Shown here: positions 45,563 to 55,762 of the stretch, in pieces
Numbering within the stretch: the stretch's first letter is position 1
Layout of the letters: each line of letters starts with the position of its first letter
DNA from: Euphorbia lathyris
Lineage: Eukaryota > Streptophyta > Magnoliopsida > Malpighiales > Euphorbiaceae
Direction: 5' to 3'
NCBI RefSeq assembly: GCF_963576675.1
Contig: NC_088915.1
Coordinates: 32,517,501 to 32,581,500, forward strand
DNA: 64,000 nt
Program-made: the position numbers and the translations under genes
Notes under the pieces: model-generated
What the model saw: the letters and a program-made list of their open reading frames with translations, nothing else
Databases searched by the model: none
What the model was told of the DNA's origin: nothing

Positions 45563-47297
45563 CTAGTTACTTTTAGGTACCCAATTCATTTTGGGTCCTT
45601 GCTTGTTAGGTGCAACAGGTAAAGCATCATATTTTATTTTATGGCGACATACTTGGACAGTATGGCCATTCTTTCCATAGAAGTCACAGCTGACCTTCTG
45701 TTTAGGTTGTCTCACTGACTGGTCAGCACCCCAGTGCTGAGCATGCCAGCACACCTTTGTGGTGTGACCTTTCTTCCCACAGAAGTCACACTGGACGTTC
45801 CGCTGGGGATTCCATCTTTGCTGAGTACCTTGGTACTGAGTTCTCAGAGGAATGTTTCTTTTATTTGTAACCTTTAATTGGTTCTGGATAGTTGTGACGT
45901 CCTTTCTCAGTTTCTTCGAAACTGATTGGACTTCAGAGACAGACTCATGTATGATCTTCATGTTATCATGCAAAGTTGAGTTGTCCTGAAGAAGGTATCT
46001 GAGGCCACTCAGCTTGACCTCTTCAACCTCAGTGCCTGCTGAGTGCTCTAATTTTCTTATTACACTTTTTGACAAGTGTATAGAGATCACTCAGGGCATT
46101 ACCCATTTCGTTTCTGAGCAGAGAAAGTGATATTACCTCATTTGATTGCTCCTCGTCGTCAGATTCAACGGAGGGGTCAGCATGCTCAGAGACGCATGGC
46201 TCAGCAAGTTCGTCAGCCATGAAGCATATCTTCGCTGACTCGGTGGCCTCAGCTTCTGTTGATGAAGACTCATCACTGTCGCTCCATGTAGCCACCATTG
46301 CCTTTTTGCCGTTCTTCTTATCTTTCCTCAGCATGGGGCAGCTTGACTTTATATGGCCAGTTTGATGACATTCAAAGCATGTAATGGGCTTTGAGTTGTC
46401 TTTCTTGTATTTGCTGTCGCTGGAGTCAGCTTTATACTTATCAAACTTTCTGTAAGGCTTCTTAGAATATTTGTCATTCTTCCTGAAGAGCCTTTTCATC
46501 TTCCTTGTGAACATAGCCATCTCCTCATCATCTGTTGAGCTCCCGTCAGTGGATTCAGCTTTCATGACAAGAGACTTCTGCTTCTTGTCTTCAGATTTTT
46601 CCTTCACCTCAAAGTTTTTCATAGATATCTCATGGGTCAGCAATGAGCCGATGAGTTCGTCATATTTGTAGGTGGTTAAATCCTGAGCTTCCTCAACAGC
46701 GGTCTTCTTTGCTTGCCAGTCTTTAGGAAGACTCCTGAGTATCTTTTTGACTTGTTCTTCCTCAGTGAAGATTTTCTCAAGTCTCTTGAGCTCATTAATG
46801 ATGTTGGTAAACCTTGCATTCATGTCAGATATGCCCTCATCATTGTTCATCTCGAACAGCTCGTACAGCCTCATCTGCTGGTTCACCTTGGACTCCTTTA
46901 CTTTATTGGTTCCTTCGTAGGTGACCTCCAGCTTCTTCCAGATCTCTTACGCCGACTCACAACCTGAGATTTTATTATATTCTGCAGCATCGAGCGCACA
47001 GTGAAGCATATTAATAGCCGAAGCGTGATTTTGAAGCTTCTTGAGATCATCCTCTGTCCATTTGGCCTCAGCTTTTACAACTGTTAGGCCAGCCACAACT
47101 TCGATAGGTACAAATGGGCCTTGCACTATAGATAGCCAGGCACTCATATTTGTAGCCTGAATGAAATTTTTCATCCTATTCTTCCAGAAGGTATAGTTAG
47201 ACCCGAAGAATAGGGGAGCCCGAGTGATGGACAGCCCCTCAGGCAATATCTGAGTTGTTTGGTTTCCTGGGAGAAACCGAGTACTGTTTTTGCCCAT
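45563..47297 (-). pseudogene. Sirevirus gag, disrupted
   Basis: It starts with MGKNST at 47297. The N-terminal part (116 residues) has PLFFGSNYTFWKNRMKNF, the copia gag start pattern. A TAA at 46947-46949 interrupts, and the same frame then continues to 46029 (UBN2-type segment with LRSLPKDWQAKKTAVEEAQ). A canonical CCHC knuckle, CFECHQTGHIKSSC, is at 46338-46379. A frameshift around 46030-46090 leads to the last part, with CDFCGKKGHTTKVC and a damaged CDFYGKNGHTVQVC (second Cys replaced by Tyr). The product would package RNA in particles if intact. Confidence 0.85.
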
Positions 47298-47345
47298 GGT
47301 AGGGATCAGCTCAAGGTTGTTAGAACTTTTACAGTGAGCTTTTAA

Positions 47346-47357
47346 GCTCTGATACCA
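47346..47357 (-). other. Primer-binding site of the Sirevirus
   Basis: Minus strand TGGTATCAGAGC, an exact match to the initiator Met tRNA-type site, two bases from the LTR. Confidence 0.92.
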
Positions 47358-47359
47358 CT

Positions 47360-48702
47360 TGTTGGTCCCTTATAATGTTGCAAGTATAGTTCCAAGGGGG
47401 GGGTTAGGAACTATTTAAACTTTTTAATTCTTAGGGCAGACTTCTTTTCTTAAGAGGAAAGGTTTTAACAGCGACGCTGAGTAATCAGTAAGATACTGGC
47501 TTAGTCAACTGGTGACTAGGTCAGTTTCTTGACTTGAGTTAGGAGATAGCACTTTAAGTCTATTCCTGAGCTCAGATGTTCGATGCGCACAACTCAACTT
47601 GACCTCTTTACTTGGTCAGTTTTTGGTTATTTAAGCAAGCAATATATATAAGGAGTTTAAAGTAATATATATACTCAGCAGATTTATCCAGGTTCGGCTT
47701 CTTCTAAGCCTACGTCCTGTCCTCGGAACACGTTCCGAGATTTTGAATCCTCTACTGAGCTCTTTAAAGGTAGAGCCTCAAACCTTTTACAATCTTAGCA
47801 ACTGAGTATAACAAGAGTACCTTCCTCTATTCCTCTACTCAATCCTAATCTCTCACTGAGTACTATAACCGAGTACTCAGCCTCTCCTTTCTAATCTCTA
47901 GAAATGATAAGTGTTTGTCCTAAACAATGATTGCTAAGACACCTTAGATGATTGAATAATCACTCTAGACTTTTACACAAAGATATGAAATGTAGTGTAA
48001 GATTTGCTTTACTTTTTGCTTGCAGAACTTGCGTAGAAATTTGGTCAGCGTAATGGCTTGATCAAGTTCTGTGTTGAATGAAGCTTCTGATGGCACTATT
48101 TATAGAGACGTCTTGAGGCATCGGTCATTTCGAATTTCGAAATAACCTTTGGAGGGAAACGGCTTCCTGTCATTGTCATCCTGACTTGCTCAGAGCTCTC
48201 GGCCAATCAGATTTGAGTATCTTCTGTCCTCGGTCAGGTTTTGGTTAGCTCGGCAGAATGTCTCTCCTTTTATGGTAAAGTCAACTGGACAGCATACTGT
48301 GTCGTCTGAACTTTACCCAAAGTGGAAACTCTTTGTCTGGAAGTTTTCCTTAGCCAGCTACTGTCTTGTACGCTTTGTCGAATCAACTCAGCAGCTTCGT
48401 TTCGAAGTTGTTCCTTGAAGGTCTTCTAGATCCTTCTTCCGCTGAGTTGCGTTTTGTCCATAACGACAACGTTTTGATAAACGCGTGCCGAGTTGTATTG
48501 AACCGTTTGACTTGGGCTTTGACTCTTGTATTGGGCTTGGGCCTTTTAATCCTTATGTCTTATAAACAATTTAACTCAACATTGAACAAACACATTAGTA
48601 GAATAAATCAAAGTATTTAAACTTAGTGTGTTTAGAATATGTTTTTTAATTATACTTGAACAATTTTGTCAAATCAAAATTATGTGGAAAGGTGTTTCAA
48701 CA
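47360..48702 (-). repeat. 5' LTR of the Sirevirus
   Basis: 1343 bp. A minus-strand TATA box, CTATAAATAG, at 48096-48105 would drive the genomic transcript. Confidence 0.92.
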
Positions 48703-49998
48703 AGATGTTCCCTCTCTTCATATCAGCACTGACTTTCATGGAGGTTAGAACAGCTAGAAATATTTGCAATAGCAGGAGAAAATATGTAATCAGAAAGAAC
48801 CTTATCGTTTCCAACTATCCTTGTTCACTTCTACAATGAATTCTAAATTTTAACATGTTTGACTTGCAGCCCGATCACCAAGCCCAGGGGAATGTGTTTG
48901 GGGTATTGATTATTTCCCTCCTGTAACCAATGCAAGAACAAACGTGTCCATTGAACTTGAGAATCGGTCTGTTTGACACTTTGTATAGGAACATATACCC
49001 TCATTGGGACTTTTGCGGGTTGTAATGGCGTTAGGGTGATTGGGTGTGTAGTGAAGGCAATTTTTTTGGCTAATGAGGATTGTCGAGCTTATTTCATTTT
49101 TGTTTTTGAGCCAGAACAGATGTGTGTGATTTCCATGATCGTTTTTGTGTTCTGTTGAACGTTTTTTTAGACAAGAGTGCTACTGATTCTTTTCTTTGTT
49201 GGCTTGTCTTTTCATTTTAGTTCACAACAGAACAAACTTTTAAATGAGGATTTTCTTGGCTCAAATTTTTTATGGATTCGACGGTCCTCTCGGGGTTCTT
49301 TTTGGGATTGAGGATGGTCTGGCGGTCGTTCAAGATGGTTTAACCAAGGAAAGTGTTGGGCTCAAATGGTTGTTCTAATGGTATGGAGAGAAGGGTAATC
49401 GTATCCTAATGCCCAAATCATGCTGGTATCGAGTTCCTTTCCTAAGGTCCGAACAGGCATCCAAAACAAGTCCTAGACTCCTTGTTCAAGATGCTCCTCT
49501 CAAGAAAAAAACAATGTCCGATTATATTGGCTCAATTCCTCACTTGATTGGTGTGTTGGACTCTTATATCTAAGGGTTGTTTCCCCAAATATGTTGAATT
49601 TCATATTCAATGAAGATTAAGAACAATTAGTCTTTATGAGTTTAGTTCTTTTGACCTTTATTAACTCCTTTATGCAAATATTCAAGCTAAACTATCCTTC
49701 ATTATGGTTTAGTGTGATTGTTTAAAGGGGTAGCTTCTCTAAAAAAAACAAAAACTTGGGGGTATTTTTATCGTGCAATGGTTACCCCCAAAACAATCAT
49801 GAATGGTGATAGTGCATAATATTTGAACAATTAAAATACCAACATATTAAGTTTCCTTCCTCCTACACAAAACATTGCATTGTCCCTAATGCAAGAACAT
49901 GTATGGGAAGAAAATACACTTAGCCATCTGTGATATGCAAAGAAAACAGAAATAAGAACACATTACCAGATAAAAGAATCCACACGGCGAGAGAAGAA
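48703..49998. other. Athila-type non-coding region
   Basis: Resumes the element interrupted by the Sirevirus. No long open frame. 49740-49890 has ttgggggtatttttat and, on the minus strand, TTAGGGACAATGCAATG, similar to text near 37150. Confidence 0.4.
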
Positions 49999-50824
49999 TT
50001 AAGCTTCGGTAATGGGAGAGGAGACTTCGTCCTCTCCCTTTTTCATTGGGGTCTCACCATCATTGTTCTTACCATCGGTAGGGTCGGGGAACAGGTTCTT
50101 GGATGGGGATGGTGCTGCAGGGGTGCTGCTTGCTTGTTCTTTGGAAGGTGCAGGCCTGTTCTGCAATTCTTTCACTTGCGCCTGTAACTCAGCTATCACC
50201 CCATCATGAGCCTTAACCCGTTCACACAGGTGCTTATTATGTTCGAACAACTGTCCCACATAGTTCATCACCTGCCTCATGGAAATGTCCCCTGTGTCTA
50301 CTGGCCCTTCTCCACTGTCAAGCATTCTCTGTTTGCTCTCCGGGTATGCCATCTGGATTGGTTCGACATAGCGCGGCTCCCCAGAGGCCTTTCTCTTTAC
50401 TGATTGTTCTGCAAGTGGTTCCTCAACCACTAGGACCCAGTTTCGTCCCACTTTGTGACAAATGGAGAGCTTGTTCATGGCCTTGTAGTCGAATGGCTCC
50501 ATGGTTTTAGCTAGAGTGAGAGAATGCTGGAGCGGATTAAAAAGTCCCACAGTTTTCGTGATCTTGGTGATGAAAGGGCCGTATAACAGGCATTTACTGG
50601 TTGTTCCCTCGATACCAGCCAGGTGCATGCCAACCCAATGTCCTACATTGATTCTCTTTGCATTGACCATACACCAAAGAACAAACAGGTCATTGCTGGG
50701 GATGTTGCTTTGGTTGGCCCAGCCGAATAGAGTTGCTGTCAGGTACTTCTGAAGGTAGCGCAAAGGGTGTGTTGACAACTGTGAGGATTTTGAATCACTA
50801 GGATTGTAGGAGGTATTTCCCATG
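49999..50824 (-). pseudogene. ATHILA ORF-1-type protein, N-terminally truncated
   Basis: 274 codons are open from the Tat insertion edge to TAA/TGA at 49999. A segment with HPLRYLQKYLTATLFGW, LFVLWCMVNAKRINVGHW and PFITKITKTVGL matches the pattern of the ATHILA ORF-1 family. The C-terminal part has a coiled-coil-like run (VKAHDGVIAELQAQVKELQ) and a Pro/Ser/acidic tail. The apparent start ATG (50821-50823) lies in the target duplication ccatg of the Tat LTR, so the true N-terminus is on the far side of that insertion, outside the window. Confidence 0.6.
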
Positions 50825-51322
50825 TGTAGACACCGAGTCGGAGGACCTGTGACGAAAACCTGGAAACAAGACGGTGGAAGCGATTGATTCTGAAAGTTTC
50901 AAAAAGAAAAAAAATAAATAAATAAATAAAATAAATAAGTTACGGTCGGTCGCTGTTGTCGATCGGATAGCTCGCGAATGCTTAACGGCACGGTGCGAGT
51001 GCTTAGCGGCGGCTGGCGCGCGTTCGACGACAGTCGGACGCCCGCTCGACGACGCAAAGCGCGCGCTCGACGTCTGTCGGACGCACGCATCCAACCATGA
51101 ATGGTACGCGCTCGGTGTCCGAGCAAGACACGAGCTTGGCGGAACGGGACGCGCGCTCGTCAGCCAAGAGGCGTGTGCGCCCGGCAGCGCGGAACACGCG
51201 TTCGGCGGTCACGATGCATGAACGCCCGACGACACGGAGCGCGATCTCGACAGCCGCGGGGCATGCACGCTCGACGATGTAAGACGCGCCCCGGCGGCCG
51301 TTGAGCCAGTGGCCGACCATTA

Positions 51323-51446
51323 TTGGGCGGTAGCCCAACGTAGTGTTGGGCGGCCGCCCAACAAGCCTTGGGCGGCCGCCCAACAAGCCTTGGGCGGCCG
51401 CCCAACGGCTTTGGGCGACGCCCGATTTTACTCGGGCGTCGCCCAT
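51323..51446. repeat. Palindrome array in Tat LTR 1
   Basis: Six near-identical palindromes with a 21-23 bp period: 51323-51338 (core GGTAGCC), then three perfect TTGGGCGGCCGCCCAA units at 51346-51361, 51368-51383 and 51390-51405, and two variants (core GCGACGC or GCGTCGC) at 51411-51425 and 51431-51446. The array ends about 20 bp before the TATA box. Confidence 0.9.
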
Positions 51447-51466
51447 TGTTCCGGGACCCGTTTCCC

Positions 51467-51475
51467 TATAAAAAA
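51467..51475 (+). promoter_or_regulatory. TATA box of Tat LTR 1
   Basis: TATAAAAAA in the context CCCTATAAAAAAGGG. Transcription would start near 51500 and run toward gag. Confidence 0.7.
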
Positions 51476-52143
51476 GGGCACGGATCCCAATGAAAAAGGA
51501 GGAATTTTTGGAGCTTTCTCACTCTAAACATTTTTAGAGAGAGAAAGTCAATTTTTTGGAGAAAATATTTTTTTTCCCAAAAAAATCCAAATTTTCCAAA
51601 GTTAAATTTTTACTAAAAAAACACAAAAAACCGGAAAATCACGACTCGTGGAATCAATCGGCTTCGACTGTCAGATACCGAATTTAAGGTATTATCCGAG
51701 GACTAGACTCTTTTATTTTATTTAATTCATTCCTTTCCTTTATTTATTTTTTACGTTATAGTTCTTTATTTATTTATTCTTTTATTTTATCACGTTTTAT
51801 TTAATTTGGCATATTTATTTAATTTTCATCTCGTGTTGAATAAAATTCGGTTTTGCCTTAAAATAGAAAACCTCGTTTTCATATCCCAATACAAACCGTA
51901 ATCCGATAAAAAGGTAGTTCGGGTGTTAAAAACGTTGTAATTATAAGTCTCAATTTAAAAGAATTTCCGAATAATGTTTTAAAATAAAAACGTCGTTTTA
52001 GGAACTTCCGTTATTGACTATGACCCATTTTTGGTAGTTCGGAAATCCAAAACGATTGAATTAGACTTAATTTAAAGCTTTTGAATAAATCTGGAAACAA
52101 TTGGAGTGCTGCTGTAATTTTCCGTTTCTGTCAGTAATTGCTG

Positions 52144-52170
52144 TTTACCGACGGATTTTCCGTCGGTAAA
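52144..52170. repeat. Perfect 11-bp hairpin in Tat LTR 1
   Basis: TTTACCGACGG, five-base loop, CCGTCGGTAAA. The same stem is kept at 60850-60876 in LTR 2. Confidence 0.85.
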
Positions 52171-53822
52171 TCTGCTGGAATGTAAAAAATGCTATTTTGG
52201 TCCCTGTTTCTTAACTTTTAGGCTTTTGGTCCCTTGTATATATATGTATATTTATGTAATATATATCTTCAAACTATTTTTAGACATTTGGTATATATAA
52301 TTATTTAGGATGTTTATATATCATTTTTTATTCCATTTTTAAATATAAGTATATGTATATATATATATTTTTTCTTTTTCATTCCTTTTGGGTTATATTG
52401 GATTTTATTTTAAATGTTATTTACTTGAGCATTTTGGAGATAATTAGTAGATATTTTATGGATAATGGGTATTATTTTGATAGTTAAACTACATTATGTA
52501 TATGTATACATATAGTTTTTGGGGATATTTGGGCTATATTAGTTATCATTAAATAAAATTATTTTGGGTGATAAATGTCATTTTCTTATTTATGAGTTTT
52601 ATTTACTATTTTCACATATTTAAAGTATAAATGTATTATATTTAGTATTTTCATATATGTATTATATAGTCTCTTTTCATTAACTTTTATTTCATGTTCC
52701 CTTTTTTATTTAAAATGTATATATATATCTATATTATTTTCTTTATTCTTTTGGACCATTTAGGGGTCCATATTTCAAATGGGCTTTACTTGGGAGTGAA
52801 TTTTGATTTAATGTGTTTATTATTGTAATTATATTAAAGTAAGGTTCCACTAAAGAAAAAAGGGAAAATTAAATCACAAAAAGAGTTTTTAATTTAATCA
52901 TTTAAACTAATGAATTTTTAGAGGTTCCTAATGTAAATAAATAGTGTTTTCTTGACATTTCAAATCGTTTCTCAAAACATCACGCTTTAAAACCTTAGTC
53001 CGTTCCAACGACGGATTAAGCGAGCCTTGTAATTAAAATCGTTTTCATTGTAAATAATAAAGTTTTGAATCGTTTTCTTAAATGATTTGTACAAAATAAA
53101 ATTGACTTGTATGTTTAACCACGTTTTCTTATTAAAGGTTTTTTTTATCTCAATGTTTTCAAACACTCGAGCCGTTCCAACGGCGATTCGGGTGAACTTC
53201 ATCAAACGGGGTTTTAAAACGCACCTAAATCATTCCAATGGCGATTAAGGTGCGAACCATGTAAATAAACCCGTTTTGGGGAAATAAGTTAGTATAGAAT
53301 TAACTCGCAACACGACATGTAAATCACATTGTAAATAAACCACTTCTTCCTTCCTCCCCTCTCTTTTATATTGAACTGACGTAAATGGGTGATTCTTTAC
53401 TAAAGAGGCTTTTCAATAATATATACTCAAAACGGTTTCCAAAATGAGAAAGAAAAGGTTTCAAATGAATTTTAAACTTAAAGAAGTATACGATTAGTCC
53501 GTTATCGCCTAACATGCTGAGTAGGAGGTCGGTGGTTCATAACCGGGCGATGTCGGGGTACCTAGTAGCCTTTCTCCGGAAAGGAGCTAGCCTTCTCGGC
53601 TCATACCTAAGTTTCCCGAACCCACACCGGTCTCCCGTAAGGGATCGATGTTCATTTTCCCATTCGTGGGTGGCGACTCTTCCATATCTCCGAGCTCCGG
53701 TCCTGCCGTGCAGCTTGATTCCATGATTGGTTGCTTCGGCGCCAATCACCGCTTATGTCGCCATGAGGTGTCCACCCCCCGGTCCGCCCGGGAGATTAGG
53801 CCGCGGCACCTCGTCTAACAAG

Positions 53823-53840
53823 TGGCGACTCCGCTGGGGA
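53823..53840 (+). other. Primer-binding site of Tat element 1 (Arg tRNA type)
   Basis: TGGCGACTCCGCTGGGGA, two bases after the LTR. This matches, from memory, the Arg-tRNA site of Ogre/Tat elements, and fixes the LTR as a 5' LTR in plus orientation. Confidence 0.75.
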
Positions 53841-55762
53841 AGCGAGAAATTTGATTCCGGAAGGCGTGTATTAAGCCCTTAACGGGGACGGATCGTTTTA
53901 CTTCTTTTCGTATGCATTCATGTGCATTATTGCAAACCCTTTGGGTAATTTCCGTGAAACCTCTAGTGAGAGTCCATTCGTCGCTCGAAAGAGGCTAGTG
54001 TAAGTTCCCCCTTACAGTAAGGCGCCAAAGGGTCCCCATCCATTCGTTAGGGGCGAATTTGTGCGGTCCTGTGAGGTCCCGCGGTCAGCCGTGTCAGCAT
54101 ATAGTAGCCTTAGAAGTTTCCATAGGATCACCCGTTACTATTTTTGATGTGATAAATGAATCAGTTCGTGTTTTCAAACCGCCATGATACGTGTCTAAAT
54201 CCTAAAGTATGTAAAGAAAATGAGACGATGCGTTAATATATACTCATGAATCGACATACTAATTACCCTAAAACATCGAAACGATTTGAACTAAAGACGA
54301 CTTAGTTATCTCGTATGAATGAACATGTGCGACCCGCCTTGTCCCTTTCGGTGTCCCAACGAAGGCACGTGTTCAGGAAATGCGTTATGACGTAAGCACG
54401 TATTAGTATGAATCGGTTCGGTGTTAAGGATAGTTACATTTCGATACAAAAGACTATATTAACAGTAGCCGTTATTCACATTCTTTAGATAAATTGGGAT
54501 AAAACGAGATCACGACGAAACGAAAACGAAGAACATTTCTATCTTGAACGACCCTATCGTAACGTGAAAAGTTTCGCACAAGTAGCCCGTCCCTTCCGAA
54601 TAAAAGATGAGCTTTTACGTTATGCCTCGTGTCGTTCTTAAGAGAAATGGATGTGTCCGTACAGATGACTAAGAAAATAAAGAAAAGAAAAATGAACTAA
54701 ACGACCAAAATCATTCCGAGTCTACGATATATGTCAATCTCAAGAGTAGTTAAAGAAAATAAACCAATGCCGTTGAATACGTGCCTCGAACGAGTGTATA
54801 CCCTGTTTAAAACTTTGAAGCCGAATTAAGCCAAACCATATAATTGCGCCATATGGACGAGACTGCGGGTTTTGACTAACGACTCGATCATTTCGACCGT
54901 TACCAAAACTGCAAGAAATATGGCCCGATGTACGTGTTTGCTTAATTCGTGCCTAAAGGAAAGAGAACGGTGATGTCCTCGCTTTGAATAAGCATGCGAT
55001 TCAACGAAACGTTGATTTTCTATAACCACACTAAGATGATATATCCCGTGGATTGGGAAGAACAACGAACTGTTGCTAGCCGAAAGGTTACCGTGCACTC
55101 AAAATAAGACTCGCCGTCTTTTTCACGTAGCTAAAATGAGCAAATGGATCCTCGACGCTAAGAACAAACGCGTTACGTGATGAGTCCGTTCCCTAAAATA
55201 AAATCCCAAAGTGATTCCATCACTAAATAAACACGTGGTTACGTCTCTCGATAGATCCAAAAGATCCCGTTGTAATCCAAAATCGAGACACGAACCCACG
55301 CGAACAAAAGGGAACGAGTCATTGACAATAACGAATGATTGGACTAGAAGAAAAACTCGTACCACGTCTAAAAACTGAGATGCGCTCAAAGGGAGTCAAA
55401 ACCCGAATTAATGCGTCTCGCGAAAAGACAAAAGACGAGTTATTCCAAAAGGACAATCCAACTTGGTCGATTTCTTAGTCACTGAACGCGGATACGTCAA
55501 AAACGAACTGTATTGTCTGATGGGTGATTTACTTTTCCGCAATAATCGACAGCGTCACGCGTCCCCTGGACCGCAATGTGAGCCAAAAACCAAAATCCTA
55601 AGAAAGAGACCTGGACCGATGAGTGTGTGGAGGAATAAGGGCGGAAGAGAGATGTTGTGATACGTGTAAATAGAACTAACGTTTGTTCTTCTTATCTTAT
55701 AATCGTAAATAAATAAACGCACACACCACGAATCATGCATATAAAATCATGCATACATACTA
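53841..55762 (+). other. Leader of Tat element 1
   Basis: 1.9 kb between primer site and gag. It has no open frame longer than about 66 codons on the plus strand, whereas Ogre elements carry an extra ORF here. The minus-strand frames at 54826-55389 are not recognisable. Confidence 0.5.

Larger units (their letters stand above)
37200..48702 (-). mobile_element. Sirevirus-type Ty1/copia element, 11.5 kb, defective
   Basis: LTRs of 1345 bp (37200-38544) and 1343 bp (47360-48702) start TGTTGG and end CAACA, with the perfect 5-bp duplication agatg (37195-37199, 48703-48707). Minus-strand order is 5' LTR, Met-tRNA primer site, gag with CCHC knuckles, protease, integrase, reverse transcriptase, RNase H, a long extra ORF, repeated polypurine tracts, 3' LTR. 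Large size, LTRs above 1 kb, an extra 3' ORF and multiplied polypurine tracts are Sirevirus features. I count some 30-odd LTR differences (about 2-3%). Many stops and frameshifts make it non-autonomous. Confidence 0.93.
37145..50824 (-). mobile_element. Internal region of the Athila-type element, heavily interrupted
   Basis: Retained parts are 37145-37199 and 48703-50824, separated by the Sirevirus, and it is cut at 50824 by the Tat element. It carries the ATHILA-type ORF at 49999-50824. The remainder is non-coding. Confidence 0.5.
50825..53820 (+). repeat. 5' LTR of Tat element 1 (2996 bp)
   Basis: TGTAGACACCGAG...CTCGTCTAACA. It contains an A/T simple repeat (50905-50940), a CpG-rich part (50950-51300), a palindrome array, a TATA box, and an AT-rich R/U5 region of more than 2 kb. 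It is similar throughout to the inverted LTR at 59198-62179. The 5-bp flank is ccatg (50820-50824). Confidence 0.88.

Noticed and set aside
47346..47357. tRNA gene suggested by Met-tRNA complementarity
   Set aside because: Only the 12-base primer-binding site is present, without the rest of a tRNA.
51340..51410. GCGGCCGC sites as vector or adapter contamination
   Set aside because: They are parts of palindromes repeated at a 22-bp period, and the same array occurs inside the related LTR at 61557-61792.
50899..51446. Arg-rich open frames of 75-147 residues in the CpG-rich LTR part
   Set aside because: They arise from GC-rich repeats lacking stops and occur on both strands in several frames.
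53514..53749. Overlapping 70-residue frames on both strands in the LTR end (also 59219-59506)
   Set aside because: They recur in both LTR copies as GC-rich leader sequence and have no recognisable product.
50825..53820. Reading the left Tat LTR as minus-oriented, since both orientations begin TG and end CA
   Set aside because: The Arg-tRNA-type primer site at 53823 and the plus-strand TATA box at 51467 fix it as a plus-oriented 5' LTR.
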